This document shows, one piece after another, positions 19,253-28,924 of a stretch of 64,000 bases of DNA (positions are counted from its first letter, which is position 1; each line of letters starts with the position of its first letter). The notes under the pieces are model-generated. The model was not told the origin of the DNA and searched no databases. It was given only the letters and a program-made list of their open reading frames with translations. Position numbers and translations under genes: made by a program. This DNA comes from Bradyrhizobium viridifuturi (lineage in GTDB: Bacteria > Pseudomonadota > Alphaproteobacteria > Rhizobiales > Xanthobacteraceae), in contig NZ_LGTB01000024.1 in assembly GCF_001238275.1 (NCBI RefSeq), positions 62,001 to 126,000 on the forward strand, in the 5' to 3' direction.

Positions 19253-19576
19253 ATGATTTCGACATGGAGTGAATGGAAGCGCTATCCGCGGCCGGGCCGC
19301 GGCGAGAATATCGAGGCGCCGATCAGCCCAGGCCTTTATGAAGTCCGCTACGCGGGTACCGGCGCGCTGCACTCATTCGAGGCAGTCGACAATGTCGCCC
19401 ATGCGCTGGCCATGCTGCAGACCGGCACCAAATCCTGGTTCGGCCGCCGCGATGCGCGGGCGCAGGCCGACCTCGAATACCGTACCTGCGCGACCTCGAC
19501 CAAGGCGGATGCCAAGGCTGCGGCCGAGCGCATGATCGGCCGTCGTGAAACCTACATGTCCGGCGGCGCGATCTGA
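19253..19576 (+). CDS. Conserved hypothetical protein
   Basis: This is a small soluble protein of 107 aa starting MISTWSEWKRYPRPGRGENI. It contains SPGLYEVRYAGTGALHSFEA and ends with an Ala-rich helix and RRETYMSGGAI. It resembles small proteins repeatedly found in Bradyrhizobium genomes that have no known function. The ATG at 19253 was chosen over the upstream start at 19190 because the conserved part begins there. There are no catalytic motifs, signal peptide or membrane segment. Confidence 0.7.
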   Translation: MISTWSEWKRYPRPGRGENIEAPISPGLYEVRYAGTGALHSFEAVDNVAHALAMLQTGTKSWFGRRDARAQADLEYRTCATSTKADAKAAAERMIGRRETYMSGGAI

Positions 19577-19760
19577 CGAGATTCCCCGGTGCGCAAATTG
19601 CGCAGCTGCGGTTGGATGCTCTGCATTGCCGGGTAACATCAGCTCGCAACGGCGTCGCGTTTGCGTCCAAGCAGGGTCGCGCCGGCGGCCAGTGCATCAC
19701 AGTGGCTTTCCGCCTATATAGGCGGCGAAGACCCTCCAAAGACATTCCAGGAGTAACGCC

Positions 19761-21254
19761 ATGACCCCGCCCGTTGCCGCACGCGCCACACAATCCGCAA
19801 CGTCCCTCCACGACCGTCTGAAGGACCCGTCGCTGTTGCGCGATCGCTGCTATATCGACGGCGCCTGGGTCGGCACTCCCGAGTTCGCCGTCAACAATCC
19901 GGCGACCGGCGTCGAACTGATCAAGATCGCGCAGCTGGGCGCCGATGATGCAACCAGGGCCGTCGAGGCCGCGCAGCGCGCGTTTCCGGCGTGGGCCAAG
20001 CTGACCGCCAAGCAGCGTTCCAACATCCTGCGCAAATGGTTCGATCTGATCATCGCCAACCGCGAAGACCTCGCGCTGATCCTGACCTCCGAGCAAGGCA
20101 AGCCGCTGGCGGAGGCGCTCGGCGAGGTCGACATCGGCGCCGCCTATGTCGAATTCTTCGCCGAGGAGGCGCGCCGCGTCTATGGCGAGACCATTCCGAC
20201 CCAGCGTGCCGACGCGCGCCTGCTCGCGATCCGGCAGCCGATCGGTGTCTGCGGCGCCATCACGCCGTGGAACTTTCCGAATTCGATGATCACGCGCAAG
20301 GTGTCGCCGGCGCTTGCGGCCGGCTGCACGGTGGTGCTGAAGCCCGCCAACGAGACGCCGCTGTCGGCGCTCGCGCTCGCCGTGCTTGCCGAGAAGGCCG
20401 GCGTGCCGAAGGGCGTGCTCAACATCATCACCGGCGATGCGCCGCCGATCGGCCAGGTGCTGTGTGAGCATCCGGCGGTGCGCTTCGTCGGTTTCACCGG
20501 TTCGACCAATGTCGGCAAGATCCTGTATCGTCAGGCGTCGGTCGGCGTGAAGAAGCTCGGCCTCGAGCTCGGCGGCAACGCGCCCTTCGTGGTGTTCGAC
20601 GATGCCGATATCGATGCGGCCGTCGAAGGCGCCATCGTCTCGAAGTATCGCAACATGGGTCAGACCTGCGTCTGCGCGAACCGCCTCTACGCCCAGGACA
20701 AGATCTACGACCAGTTCGTCTCGAAGCTGTCGAAGAAGGTCGCCGAGATGAAGATCGGCGACGGCACCGAACAGGGCGTGACGCAGGGCCCGCTCATCAA
20801 CATGAAGGCAATCGAGAAGGTCGAGCGTCACATTGCGGACGCCGTGAAGGGCGGCGCCAAGATCGTGACCGGTGGCAAGCGCTCGTCGCTCGGCCGCAGC
20901 TTCTTCGAGCCGACGGTACTGTCGGACGTGCGGCCGGATGCGCTGGTGGCGCAGGAGGAAACGTTCGGGCCGCTCGCGCCTGTCATCCGCTTCAAGGACG
21001 AGGCCGACGTGATCGCGATGTGCAACGCCTCGCCGTTCGGCCTTGCCTCCTACTTCTATTCGCGCGACATCGGCCGGGTCTGGCGCGTCGCCGAAGCGCT
21101 GGAGTCGGGCATGGTCGGCGTCAATTCGGGCCTGATCACGACGGAGGTCGCGCCGTTCGGCGGCGTCAAGGAAAGTGGCCTCGGCCGCGAAGGCTCACGC
21201 CACGGCATGGATGAGTATGTCGAGATCAAATACGTGATGATGGCCGGCGTCTGA
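19761..21254 (+). CDS. gabD: NAD(P)-dependent succinate-semialdehyde dehydrogenase
   Basis: This is an aldehyde dehydrogenase of 497 aa that oxidises succinate semialdehyde to succinate in GABA catabolism. The family motifs are ITPWNFPNSMITRK, the cofactor region FTGSTNVGK, the catalytic Glu in LELGGNAPF, and the catalytic Cys in GQTCVCANR. The C terminus FGGVKESGLGREGSRHGMDE is typical of GabD. An AGGAG precedes the ATG at 19761. It lies on the same strand as the nearby GntR and FAD oxidoreductase genes, but the intervening binding-protein gene is in the opposite direction. Confidence 0.93.
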   Translation: MTPPVAARATQSATSLHDRLKDPSLLRDRCYIDGAWVGTPEFAVNNPATGVELIKIAQLGADDATRAVEAAQRAFPAWAKLTAKQRSNILRKWFDLIIANREDLALILTSEQGKPLAEALGEVDIGAAYVEFFAEEARRVYGETIPTQRADARLLAIRQPIGVCGAITPWNFPNSMITRKVSPALAAGCTVVLKPANETPLSALALAVLAEKAGVPKGVLNIITGDAPPIGQVLCEHPAVRFVGFTGSTNVGKILYRQASVGVKKLGLELGGNAPFVVFDDADIDAAVEGAIVSKYRNMGQTCVCANRLYAQDKIYDQFVSKLSKKVAEMKIGDGTEQGVTQGPLINMKAIEKVERHIADAVKGGAKIVTGGKRSSLGRSFFEPTVLSDVRPDALVAQEETFGPLAPVIRFKDEADVIAMCNASPFGLASYFYSRDIGRVWRVAEALESGMVGVNSGLITTEVAPFGGVKESGLGREGSRHGMDEYVEIKYVMMAGV

Positions 21255-21322
21255 TCGCCGTCATCACCGTCTGTTCGCTCAAGCCCGGCTCTGATTGAAT
21301 CAGGGCCGGGCTTCTTACTTGA

Positions 21323-22222
21323 TCACACGCCCTTGTCGTTCGGATTGGCGACGGCGTCCTTCAGCGGTGCCGTCATCGGGAAATTCAGGTTCACGTTCTT
21401 CGGCGGAATCGGCCGCGTGAACCATTTTGCATAGAGCTCCTGGAATTCGCCGCCCTTCATCATGGCGACCAGCGTCTTGTCGACCAGCGCCTTGAACTCC
21501 GGATCGCCCTTGCGAAGGATCAGCCCGTAGGGCTCGGTGCGCAGGCTATCGTCGATGATGCGCCAATCGGACGGATTGGGGCTGCCGGCGATCAGGCTCG
21601 CCAGCAGAATGTCGTCCATCACGAAGGCCTCGCTGCGCCCGGTGGTCAGCGCGAGGAACGACGCAGCATGGTCCGGCGTCAGGATGTTCTTGGTCTGAAA
21701 GTTCTTCTCCTGGGCGCGCGCACTCAACAGCCCGATCGAGGTCGAGCCCGAGGTCAGCGAGACCAGCCGGCCGCCGAGATCCTCGAAGGTCTTGATCGGC
21801 GCGTCCTTCCGCACCACGGCGCGGATGCTCGACACGAAGATCGTGTCGCTGAAGGCGACGACTTTCTGCCGCTCTAGCGTGTTGGTGGCGGGACCGCACA
21901 CGATGTCGATGGTGCCGTTCTCGATCAGCGGTATCTGGGTGGAGAGCTGGATCGGCTGCAGCCTGGTCTGCAGCGAGGGCTGCTTGAGCTCGATCTTCAC
22001 TGCCTCGACGATCCGCGCGCAGAGGTCCATCGCAAAGCCCACCGGCTTCTGGTTGTCGTCGAGATAGGAGAACGGGACCGAGACGTCACGGTGTCCGAGT
22101 CTGATCTCGCCGGCGTCGCGGATCTTGGCCAGTGTGCCATTGGGTGATTGAGCCAGCGCCGGGGCGGGAGCCGCGATCGCAAGAAAAGTTAGGCAGATCA
22201 ATCCCTTGGCGGATTTTTTCAT
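21323..22222 (-). CDS. Amino-acid ABC transporter periplasmic binding protein (GltI-like)
   Basis: This is a family 3 solute-binding protein of 299 aa. A signal peptide (MKKSAKGLICLTFLAIAAP, cleavage after ALA) supports the ATG at 22222; the in-frame extension to 22297 is discarded. The mature protein has RDAGEIRLGHRDVSVPFSYL, VGFAMDLCARIVEAVK, IDIVCGPATNTLERQK and TSGSTS, as in glutamate/aspartate binding proteins. No permease or ATPase gene is adjacent, so it is an orphan binding protein. It is divergent from the GntR regulator. Confidence 0.9.
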   Translation of the reverse strand: MKKSAKGLICLTFLAIAAPAPALAQSPNGTLAKIRDAGEIRLGHRDVSVPFSYLDDNQKPVGFAMDLCARIVEAVKIELKQPSLQTRLQPIQLSTQIPLIENGTIDIVCGPATNTLERQKVVAFSDTIFVSSIRAVVRKDAPIKTFEDLGGRLVSLTSGSTSIGLLSARAQEKNFQTKNILTPDHAASFLALTTGRSEAFVMDDILLASLIAGSPNPSDWRIIDDSLRTEPYGLILRKGDPEFKALVDKTLVAMMKGGEFQELYAKWFTRPIPPKNVNLNFPMTAPLKDAVANPNDKGV

Positions 22223-22271
22223 CAGGCGCTCGCGGATGCTGGTAGTTCTGGATACGATAGACGTAGATTTT

Positions 22272-22282
22272 ATACACGGTAT
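22272..22282. promoter_or_regulatory. Candidate GntR operator
   Basis: ATAC-ACG-GTAT is a perfect dyad with a 3-nt spacer, in the AT-rich gap between the binding protein (minus) and the GntR gene (plus). A second imperfect dyad, GATTTTATATAATC, lies at 22300-22313. FCD-type GntR proteins often bind such short palindromes in divergent promoters, so autoregulation plus control of the binding protein is the natural reading. This is inference only. Confidence 0.4.
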
Positions 22283-22332
22283 TGCATAATCGGCCAATCG
22301 ATTTTATATAATCATGGCCCGGCCGGATATTC

Positions 22333-23064
22333 ATGGCGGCCCGCGAGCGAGAGAGAAGCCGGATGGACCCTGCACCCGCCGCAAGCCTTCGAGTAGCCGG
22401 ACCCCACGGTTCCGCGCCGGATGCCGTGCGCGAGGCACTGCGGGCCGCGATCAGCTCCGGCGAACTGGCGCCCGGGTTGCAGCTGCGCCAGGACGAACTC
22501 GCTGCCCGGTTCGGGACCAGCCGCATCCCGGTGCGCGAGGCGCTGCGCCAGCTCGAGGCCGAAGGCTTTGTCACCTTCCTGCCGAATCGCGGCGCCGTCG
22601 TCTCCGATTTGTCGGTCGACGAGGTGATCGAGCTGCTCGAGATCCGCATCGCGCTTGAATGCCACGCCTTGCGTTTGGCGATCCCCGCGATGGGCGAGAT
22701 CGATCTCGAAGAGGCGACGCAGATCCTCCGCGCCTATGATGCCGAGCCCGATCCAGCGCAATGGGGCGCCTTCAACTGGAAATTCCACGCTACGCTCTAC
22801 GCGCCGTGCAATCGCCCGCGGCTGCTCTCGATGATCGAAGCGAATTACGGCCATGTCGGCCGTTTCACCCGGGCGCTGGTGTCGCAGGCGACCGGCAAGG
22901 AGCGTCCGCAGCGCGAGCACTACCGGCTGCTCGAATTCTGCCGTGACGGCGAGGTCAAGAAAGCGGTTCGGCTGCTGCGTGACCACATCGAGGAGACGCA
23001 GAAGACGCTGCGTTCGGCGCAGCGCCAGGCGTTGCGCGATGCGGGCGACATGCGCCCGGTCTGA
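22333..23064 (+). CDS. GntR family (FCD) transcriptional regulator
   Basis: This is a 243-aa regulator with an N-terminal winged HTH (LRQDELAARFGTSRIPVREALRQLEAEGF) and a C-terminal FCD ligand/metal domain. The domain's histidines and acidic residues are visible in FNWKFHATLYAPCNR and GHVGRF. FCD members usually sense amino acids or organic acids. Its divergence from a binding protein and its proximity to an FAD amino-acid-type oxidoreductase suggest control of uptake and oxidation of an amine or amino acid. Confidence 0.9.
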   Translation: MAARERERSRMDPAPAASLRVAGPHGSAPDAVREALRAAISSGELAPGLQLRQDELAARFGTSRIPVREALRQLEAEGFVTFLPNRGAVVSDLSVDEVIELLEIRIALECHALRLAIPAMGEIDLEEATQILRAYDAEPDPAQWGAFNWKFHATLYAPCNRPRLLSMIEANYGHVGRFTRALVSQATGKERPQREHYRLLEFCRDGEVKKAVRLLRDHIEETQKTLRSAQRQALRDAGDMRPV

Positions 23065-23097
23065 TCGACAGGACAATATGAATTATCGCGGCTCCGC

Positions 23098-24489
23098 GTG
23101 GAGCTATGGAGACTATGCGTGAAAACCAATGACGTCGAAATCCTGGTGATCGGCGCGGGCATCGTCGGCATCGCCACGGCCTATTACCTCGCCGTCCAGC
23201 ACGGGCGCTCGCGCCTCTTGATCGTCGACGAAGGCCAGCCGATGGCGCTGACCTCGGCGCAGTCGGGCGAGAACTACCGCAACTGGTGGCCACATCCGAC
23301 GATGGCGGACTTCACCAACCATTCCACCGACCTGATGGAGGAGATCGCGCGCCGCAGCGACAACCGCATCCACATGACGCGGCGCGGCTATCTTCTGGTT
23401 ACACGCGAGGAGAGGCCGGCGGAGCTCTTGCAGCAACTCTATGCCGGCTACGGCGAGCAGGCCGCGAAGCTGATCCGTCTGCATGAAAGCGCAAGCCGCG
23501 GCTATGTGCCGCCGCATTCGGCGGACTGGCAGGGCGCGCCCGACGGTGTCGATGTCCTGCTCGGCCGCGATCTGATTCAGGCGCATTACCCGACCTTCGA
23601 CAAGGAGGTCTCGACCGCGCTGCATATCCGCAGGGCGGGCGACATCAGCGGCCAGCAGCTTGGCCAGTACATGCTGGAGACCATGCGGCCGCTGGGCGCG
23701 CAGTTCCAGCAGGCCAGAGTGCTCGGCATCGCGAAGACGGATCGCTTCGCCGTCGAGGTGCTGGCCGATGGCGTGCGACAGACCATCGGCGCCGACATCA
23801 TCGTCAATGCTGCGGGTCCGTTCGCCGCGCAGGTCGCGGCCATGCACGGTGAGACGCTGCCGATCGTGAATGTGCTGCAGCAGAAGATCGCGTTCGCTGA
23901 CCGCAACCGTGCGGTCGATCGCAAAATGCCGTTCGCGATCGATCTCGACGGCCAGACGTTGGCTTGGTCCGACGACGAGCGCGAGGCGCTAGCGGCGGCG
24001 CCGGAATTCGCGCGCCTGCTGGCGCCGATGCCGGGCAGCATCCATTGCCGGCCGGACGGCGGCGATCATGGCGAATGGATCAAGCTCGGCTGGGCCTTCA
24101 ACGAAGAGCAGATCACGGCGCCGGTCCGCGAGCCGGAGCTGAACCCTTATTTCCCCGAAGTCGTGCTGCGCGCGGCGAGCCGGCTGCAGCCAAAGCTTGC
24201 GCAGTATCTCGGCGCGCTGCCACGCGACCGGGTGCATTACGGCGGCTACTATCCGATGACGAAGGAAAACTGGCCGCTGATCGGCGCCGCGAAGACACCG
24301 GGCGTGTTCCTCGCCACCGCGTTGTCCGGCTACGGCACGATGGGTGCCTGCGCCACTGGCGATCTCTGCGCCCGCGCCGTGGTCGGCGCGCCGGTGCCCG
24401 CCTTCGCCCGCAGCCTCTCGCTTGCGCGTTATCAGGACAAGGCGCTGATGGACGAACTCGCTGCGAGTGAGAGCCGGGGGCTGCTTTAG
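23098..24489 (+). CDS. FAD-dependent oxidoreductase (DAO family)
   Basis: This is a glycine oxidase/sarcosine oxidase-like flavoenzyme of 463 aa. The dinucleotide-binding motif ILVIGAGIVGIATAYYLA is at the N terminus, IVNAAGPFAAQVAAM lies mid-protein, and YGGYYPMTKENWPLIG with the C-terminal FLATALSGYGTMGACATG closes the FAD site. GTG at 23098 gives the longest form; GTG at 23119 (VKTNDVEILVIG) is the likelier start. It follows the GntR gene by about 30 bp and is probably co-regulated. The substrate is unknown; amines or D/N-methyl amino acids are typical. Confidence 0.88.
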   Translation: MELWRLCVKTNDVEILVIGAGIVGIATAYYLAVQHGRSRLLIVDEGQPMALTSAQSGENYRNWWPHPTMADFTNHSTDLMEEIARRSDNRIHMTRRGYLLVTREERPAELLQQLYAGYGEQAAKLIRLHESASRGYVPPHSADWQGAPDGVDVLLGRDLIQAHYPTFDKEVSTALHIRRAGDISGQQLGQYMLETMRPLGAQFQQARVLGIAKTDRFAVEVLADGVRQTIGADIIVNAAGPFAAQVAAMHGETLPIVNVLQQKIAFADRNRAVDRKMPFAIDLDGQTLAWSDDEREALAAAPEFARLLAPMPGSIHCRPDGGDHGEWIKLGWAFNEEQITAPVREPELNPYFPEVVLRAASRLQPKLAQYLGALPRDRVHYGGYYPMTKENWPLIGAAKTPGVFLATALSGYGTMGACATGDLCARAVVGAPVPAFARSLSLARYQDKALMDELAASESRGLL

Positions 24490-26683
24490 CGTCGCAGCAC
24501 CGCAATCGTGCGGTTCGCGAAGGTCAGCCGCTCCGCCATGACCGACACGAAATAGGTCAGCAGCTTGTGGCTGAGTTCGGGGTCTTCGTCGCGGATCGCC
24601 GCGAACTGGTGGGTGTTCAGCACGTAGAGCACGCTCGCCATCTCGGCCTGGATGGTCGCGCTGCGCGGGGTGTTCGCGACGAGGCCCATCTCGCCGATCG
24701 TGGTGTAGCGGCCGAGGCTGCGCACGCGCGTGGTGCGGCCGTCGTCGGCGGGCACCATGATGCCGACGCGGCCGTCGAGGATGAAGTGCATGGAATCGGC
24801 GGCGTCGCCGGCGTGCACGATGACCTCGCCTGCGTCGACCTCGATGCGCTGGCAACGCCGGATCAGCGCGTCGGCATCGCCCTCGCTGTCGAGCAGTCCG
24901 GTGAACCAGCCGCGCAGATCGGCTTCCTCCTGCGCCAGTTCCTGGTGCTGCGCGATGATCTGATTCTCGCACCATTCCAGCGCATGATCGAGCTCGTCGA
25001 TCACGGAGACGCCCGCGGTGATGAAATCGCTGGCGCGCAGCACCTGTTCGGCCTTGGCCGACAGGTGCACCAGAACCAGCTCCACGCCGACCTCGTGCGC
25101 GCTGCGCTTGATCTGCGCAAAACTGTAGGCCGCCGATGAATCGACGCCGGTGACGAGCTTGAAGTCGAACAGCAGATAGCGGCACTCCGGATGCTCGCGC
25201 AGCAGCGCCTTGACGTGCTGGTACAGCCGGTTGGCGGAGCCGAAGAACAAATAGCTCTGCAAGGTCAGGCCCTGGATCTTGCCGCCATGCGCCAGCAACA
25301 CGTTCCGGTCGTCGCGCGATCGATCCAGCGAGCTGCGGTACTCCGAACCGTCGAAGCCGTATTTGATGGCCTCGACGCGTGCTGCGCTGAGCGCAAAGGT
25401 GGCGCAGCCGATGATGACGCCGATCAGGATGCCGGGCACGAAGCCCCAGGCCACGATGATGACGATGATCGCGAGCAGCGAGACATATTCAGTCGTCGAC
25501 AGCCGCTTGCGAGATTCGATCATCCATTTGTGCAGCTGGTCGGCGCCGAGATAGATCAGCAGTCCGCCGAGCACGAATTTCGGCATGTAGCCGAGCAGCT
25601 GCGGCGCCACGGCGAGCATCAGCAGCGAGATCGCGGCGACCGTCAGTCCCGACAGCGGGCCGCGCCCGCCGCTGGAGAAATTGAGGATCGAGCGGCTGAC
25701 CGAGATGCAGCCAGCGTAGCCGGCCAGCGCGCCGGTCAGGATATTGGCGAAGCGGCGATGTTGAGCTCGCGCTCGAGATTGGCCTCGCGATGCACCGCGA
25801 CCTCGATGCCGGTGGTGTTGAACAGCGTGCTCGCCGCCGTGACGAACACGACCGCGATCATGTTGCCGAGCAGGTCCGGCACCGCCGACCACGGATACTG
25901 CGCGAGGTCGGCGGCATGCCACGGCAGCATGAAGGTCGACGCCGGCGGCGGCTCGAAGGTCCAGCCGGTGAGGTGAGCTTCCTCGGGCGTGAGGCCGATG
26001 ATCCAGAACACAAGGTGCGCCACGATCACGCCGCCAACCAGGATGATCGGCAGGCCAAACGGGGTGCGGGAGCGATGCCAGGTCAGGTACAGCACCAGCG
26101 CCATCGCGCAGGCGGCACTGAGTTCGGAGATCGTGATCATATTGGTGAAGTGGAACAGGGTGCCGAGCTGCACCGGGTAGCCGGTGATCACCCGGATTGC
26201 GCCCAGCACGATCAACAGGCCGGTTGCCCCGAGAAAGCCGCCAACCACGGGGTAAGGCACGTAGCGGATGGCGCGGCCGAACCGTGTCAGCCCGAGGCAG
26301 CACAGCACGATGCCGGTGACGATGGTCGAGAGCCCCAGCGTGATCAGCACCGGTGCGAGCAGCGGCGCGGTCGGGTTGGCGGCACCGATGCGCTCGACCA
26401 GTGCGGCCATCAGGATTCCGGTCACCGCCGCGGTCGAGGTGTCGGGGCCGGCGACCGCAAACGGCAACGAGCTGCCGAGCGCGATGAAGGTTGCGAGCAC
26501 TGCCGATGAGATGAATGTCGCCGCGACGCCGTATGACAGATAGGGCGACAATGGTCCGGCGAAGATCAGCAGCGCGTAGGACAGGCCGAAGGTGATGCCG
26601 AGCACGCTGGCCGCACCGCCGCCGAGAATGTCGTGCATGGCCCGCCGCGCCCGCGAGCCGAAATAGAGCGACCGACTAATCAC
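24486..26683 (-). CDS. SulP anion transporter with STAS and cyclic-nucleotide-binding domains (frameshifted)
   Basis: This is a SulP/SLC26-type transporter of about 732 aa. The membrane part runs from GTG 26683 (GGGAASVLGITFGLSYALLI; PYPVVGGFLGATGLLIVLGA) to a break after NLERELNIA. The other frame resumes with FANILTGALAGYAGCISVSR, a STAS domain (LLFDFKLVTGVDSSAAYSFA) and a C-terminal cNMP-binding domain (DSMHFILDGRVGIMV, GEMGLVANTPRSATIQA). One missing base near 25752 explains the break, and the whole span is 3n+2 nt. It is convergent with the FAD oxidoreductase gene, overlapping by 4 bp. The transported anion is unknown. Confidence 0.85.
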
Positions 26684-26850
26684 GTTGAAAAATGTCCTGA
26701 ACCTATGCCGCCAGTCCTAGACGAGCCCGGCGCAGGACGACAACAGGATTTTTGTGACAACCGGTTCTCAACGCGCGCATTTTTGCCCTCTCGCTGGCAG
26801 GGAAGGCCAGGGTGAGCGCCCAAGCGGATCGACTGACGCGATCCGATTGC

Positions 26851-27896
26851 CTAACCGAGACTGTCCATGAACGCGCGCAACCGCGGCGCCCATTTGTGTG
26901 CGTCGCGGCCCGATGCGGAATGGCCGTAGTCGCTGTCGAGCAGGAAATAATCGGCGTCGACGCGGCGGCCTTCAGCGCCGGCATCACCTGCTGCCCGAGC
27001 TCCGGGGGAAACAGCCTGTCGGTCCGCGACAGCACATAGAGCACCTTTGCCTTGATCCGTCCGAACTGTGCCGTCACGTCGAAGCCGCGCAGCGCCTTGC
27101 CGAGCGTCAGCAACGAGTTGGCGTCGAACCCCCTGGCCCATTCGGTGGCCTCGGCGCGGATCGCGGCCTCGATGTCCGCGGGATCGGTCAGCGTATCGCG
27201 CAGCCGTGTTTCAATGCCGTAGGTCTTCAAGGTCGCGGTGCGGATCTGGATCATGCTCTCGAGCACGCCGCCGTGATCGTAGTAATCGCCGCCGTTCCAG
27301 TTCGGATCCTGCGACAGCGTCGCCATCAGGCGCGCGACATTGCCCTCGGAGCGTTCGCGTGGCACCAGCGGCGCGGTGACCACAGCAGCGATGCCGCGCA
27401 TGGCATCGGGATAGCTCACCGCCCATTGCAGTGCCTGGAAGCCGCCATAGGACGGGCCGACGATCGCAACCAGCCGCTGGATGCCGAGACCATCGAGCAG
27501 TGCCCGCTGGGTCGCGACGATATCGCCGACGGTGATATCGGGAAAGCGCGGCCCGTAGCGCCGGCCGGTCCGCGGGTCGATGCTCGCCGGGTTGGTCGAA
27601 CCGTAGGACGAACCCAGCATGTTCGGGCAAATCGCGAAGTAGCGGTTGGTGTCGACGGCCTTGCCGGGACCGACGATCTCGCACCAGCTGCCTTCGCCGG
27701 TCGATCCGCAGGGATCGATCATCTGCGGCCCGCTGGTGTTGCCGTGGGTGACCAGCACGACATTGTCACGGTTCGGCGCCAGCGTACCGACGGTGCGGTA
27801 CGCGATCGTGACTTCCGGCAGCACGCCGCCGTTCGCCAGGCGGACATCTGACGTGGTGAAGGTCTTCAGCTCGGTTGCGATCGGTTGTGTGGGCAT
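26851..27896 (-). CDS. Homoserine O-acetyltransferase-like alpha/beta hydrolase (frameshifted near its 3' end)
   Basis: This is a MetX-family acyltransferase, about 348 aa when restored. It begins MPTQPIATELKTFTTSD (ATG 27896), has VLVTHGNTSG, the nucleophile elbow VGPSYGGFQALQW with the catalytic Ser, and at the C terminus LLDSDYGHSASGRDAHKW with the Asp/His region. The last 50 residues are in another frame; one base lost near 26962 (ALKAA then VDADYF) explains this. Family members acetylate homoserine or act as plain hydrolases, and this one is too divergent to name as MetX with certainty. Confidence 0.82.
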
Positions 27897-27970
27897 TCGT
27901 CTGCTTCCGGAATGAGGACGACAGCTCAGCATGGCCGCGTCGGGAACGCAAAGGCCGCCGTCGTCGTGGC

Positions 27971-28776
27971 CTACCCGTTCCCGTCCCCGTTGCCGAACGC
28001 GCCGTGACGGCCGACGCCGGAGGCGAAGCGCGTCGCCCCTGACAAGGTTTCGCCCGAGGCGATCACGTCGAGCCCGCCGCGCATTTCGTTCCTGATGGCC
28101 TCGTCCTCGTCGAGGTCCCATTGCCGCAGCGCCGACAGCCGGTCGGCCCGCATGCAGGTCTGCGGGAATTTCGCGATGTCCTTGGCGAGCGCTATGGCGT
28201 GCGCGCGCGTTTCGCCCTTCGGCACCAGCCGGTTCGCGAGCCCCATGCGATGCGCCTCGGGCCCGCCGACCGGGCGTCCGGTGAGGATCAGATCGATCGC
28301 CTGCGAATGGCCGATCAATCGCGGCAGGCGGATGGTGCCGAGGTCGATCAGCGGCACGCCGAAGCGGCGGCAGAACACGCCGAAGGTCGCGTCCTCGGCG
28401 ACCACGCGCATGTCGGCCCACAGCGCAAGCTCCATGCCGCCGGCGACCGCAAAGCCCTCGATCGCGGCAATGACGGGCTTCGAGAGCCGCAGCCGGCTTG
28501 GTCCCATCGGCGCGATCGTGTTGTGCCCGCCGACCTCGCGCTTCTTGTTGGGATCGCCGGCCGCGACCGCTTTCAAATCGGCGCCCGCGCAGAAGTAACC
28601 GCCGGTACCGGTGAACACCGCGACCGATGCGCTGGCGTCGGCGTCGAAGGCGAGGAATGCGTCATACAGCTTGTGCGCGGTGGCGCGTCGACGGCGTTGC
28701 GGTTGTGCGGGCGGTTGATCGAGATGATGGTGACGGGACCATCGCGCTCGACGAGCACGGTATCGGCATCGGACAT
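27971..28776 (-). CDS. Enoyl-CoA hydratase/isomerase family protein (frameshifted)
   Basis: This is a crotonase-fold protein, about 268 aa when restored. The N terminus MSDADTVLVERDGPVTIISI, NRPHNRNAVDAP is in one frame. After one lost base near 28683 the sequence continues TAHKLYDAFLAFDADAS, then VFTGTGGYFCAGADLKAVA (oxyanion hole) and AAIEGFAVAGGMELALWADM (second oxyanion glycine). It probably hydrates enoyl-CoA in beta-oxidation, though crotonases are diverse. The span is 3n+2 nt, consistent with a single deletion. Confidence 0.87.
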
Positions 28777-28810
28777 GGGTCGCTCCCTGAGTTTGTTGGT
28801 TGGAGCCAGC

Positions 28811-28915
28811 CTAGAGCATGATCCGGAAAAGTGCGAAGCGGTTTTCCGAAGAGATCATACTCAAACAATGAGCCGGAGCGCGATGACGATTCATCCCAAT
28901 CTCATCGCGCTCTAG
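28811..28915. repeat. Dispersed intergenic repeat with terminal inverted repeats
   Basis: This is a 105-bp element bounded by CTAGAGC (28811-28817) and GCTCTAG (28909-28915). The interior is shared with the degenerate copy at 1462-1563. It lies between the enoyl-CoA hydratase and alcohol dehydrogenase genes, with no coding potential. It resembles elements found in many copies in Bradyrhizobium intergenic DNA. Whether it is a mobilisable MITE-like element or an RNA-level structure is unknown. Confidence 0.8.
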
Positions 28916-28924
28916 CGTCGCCCG

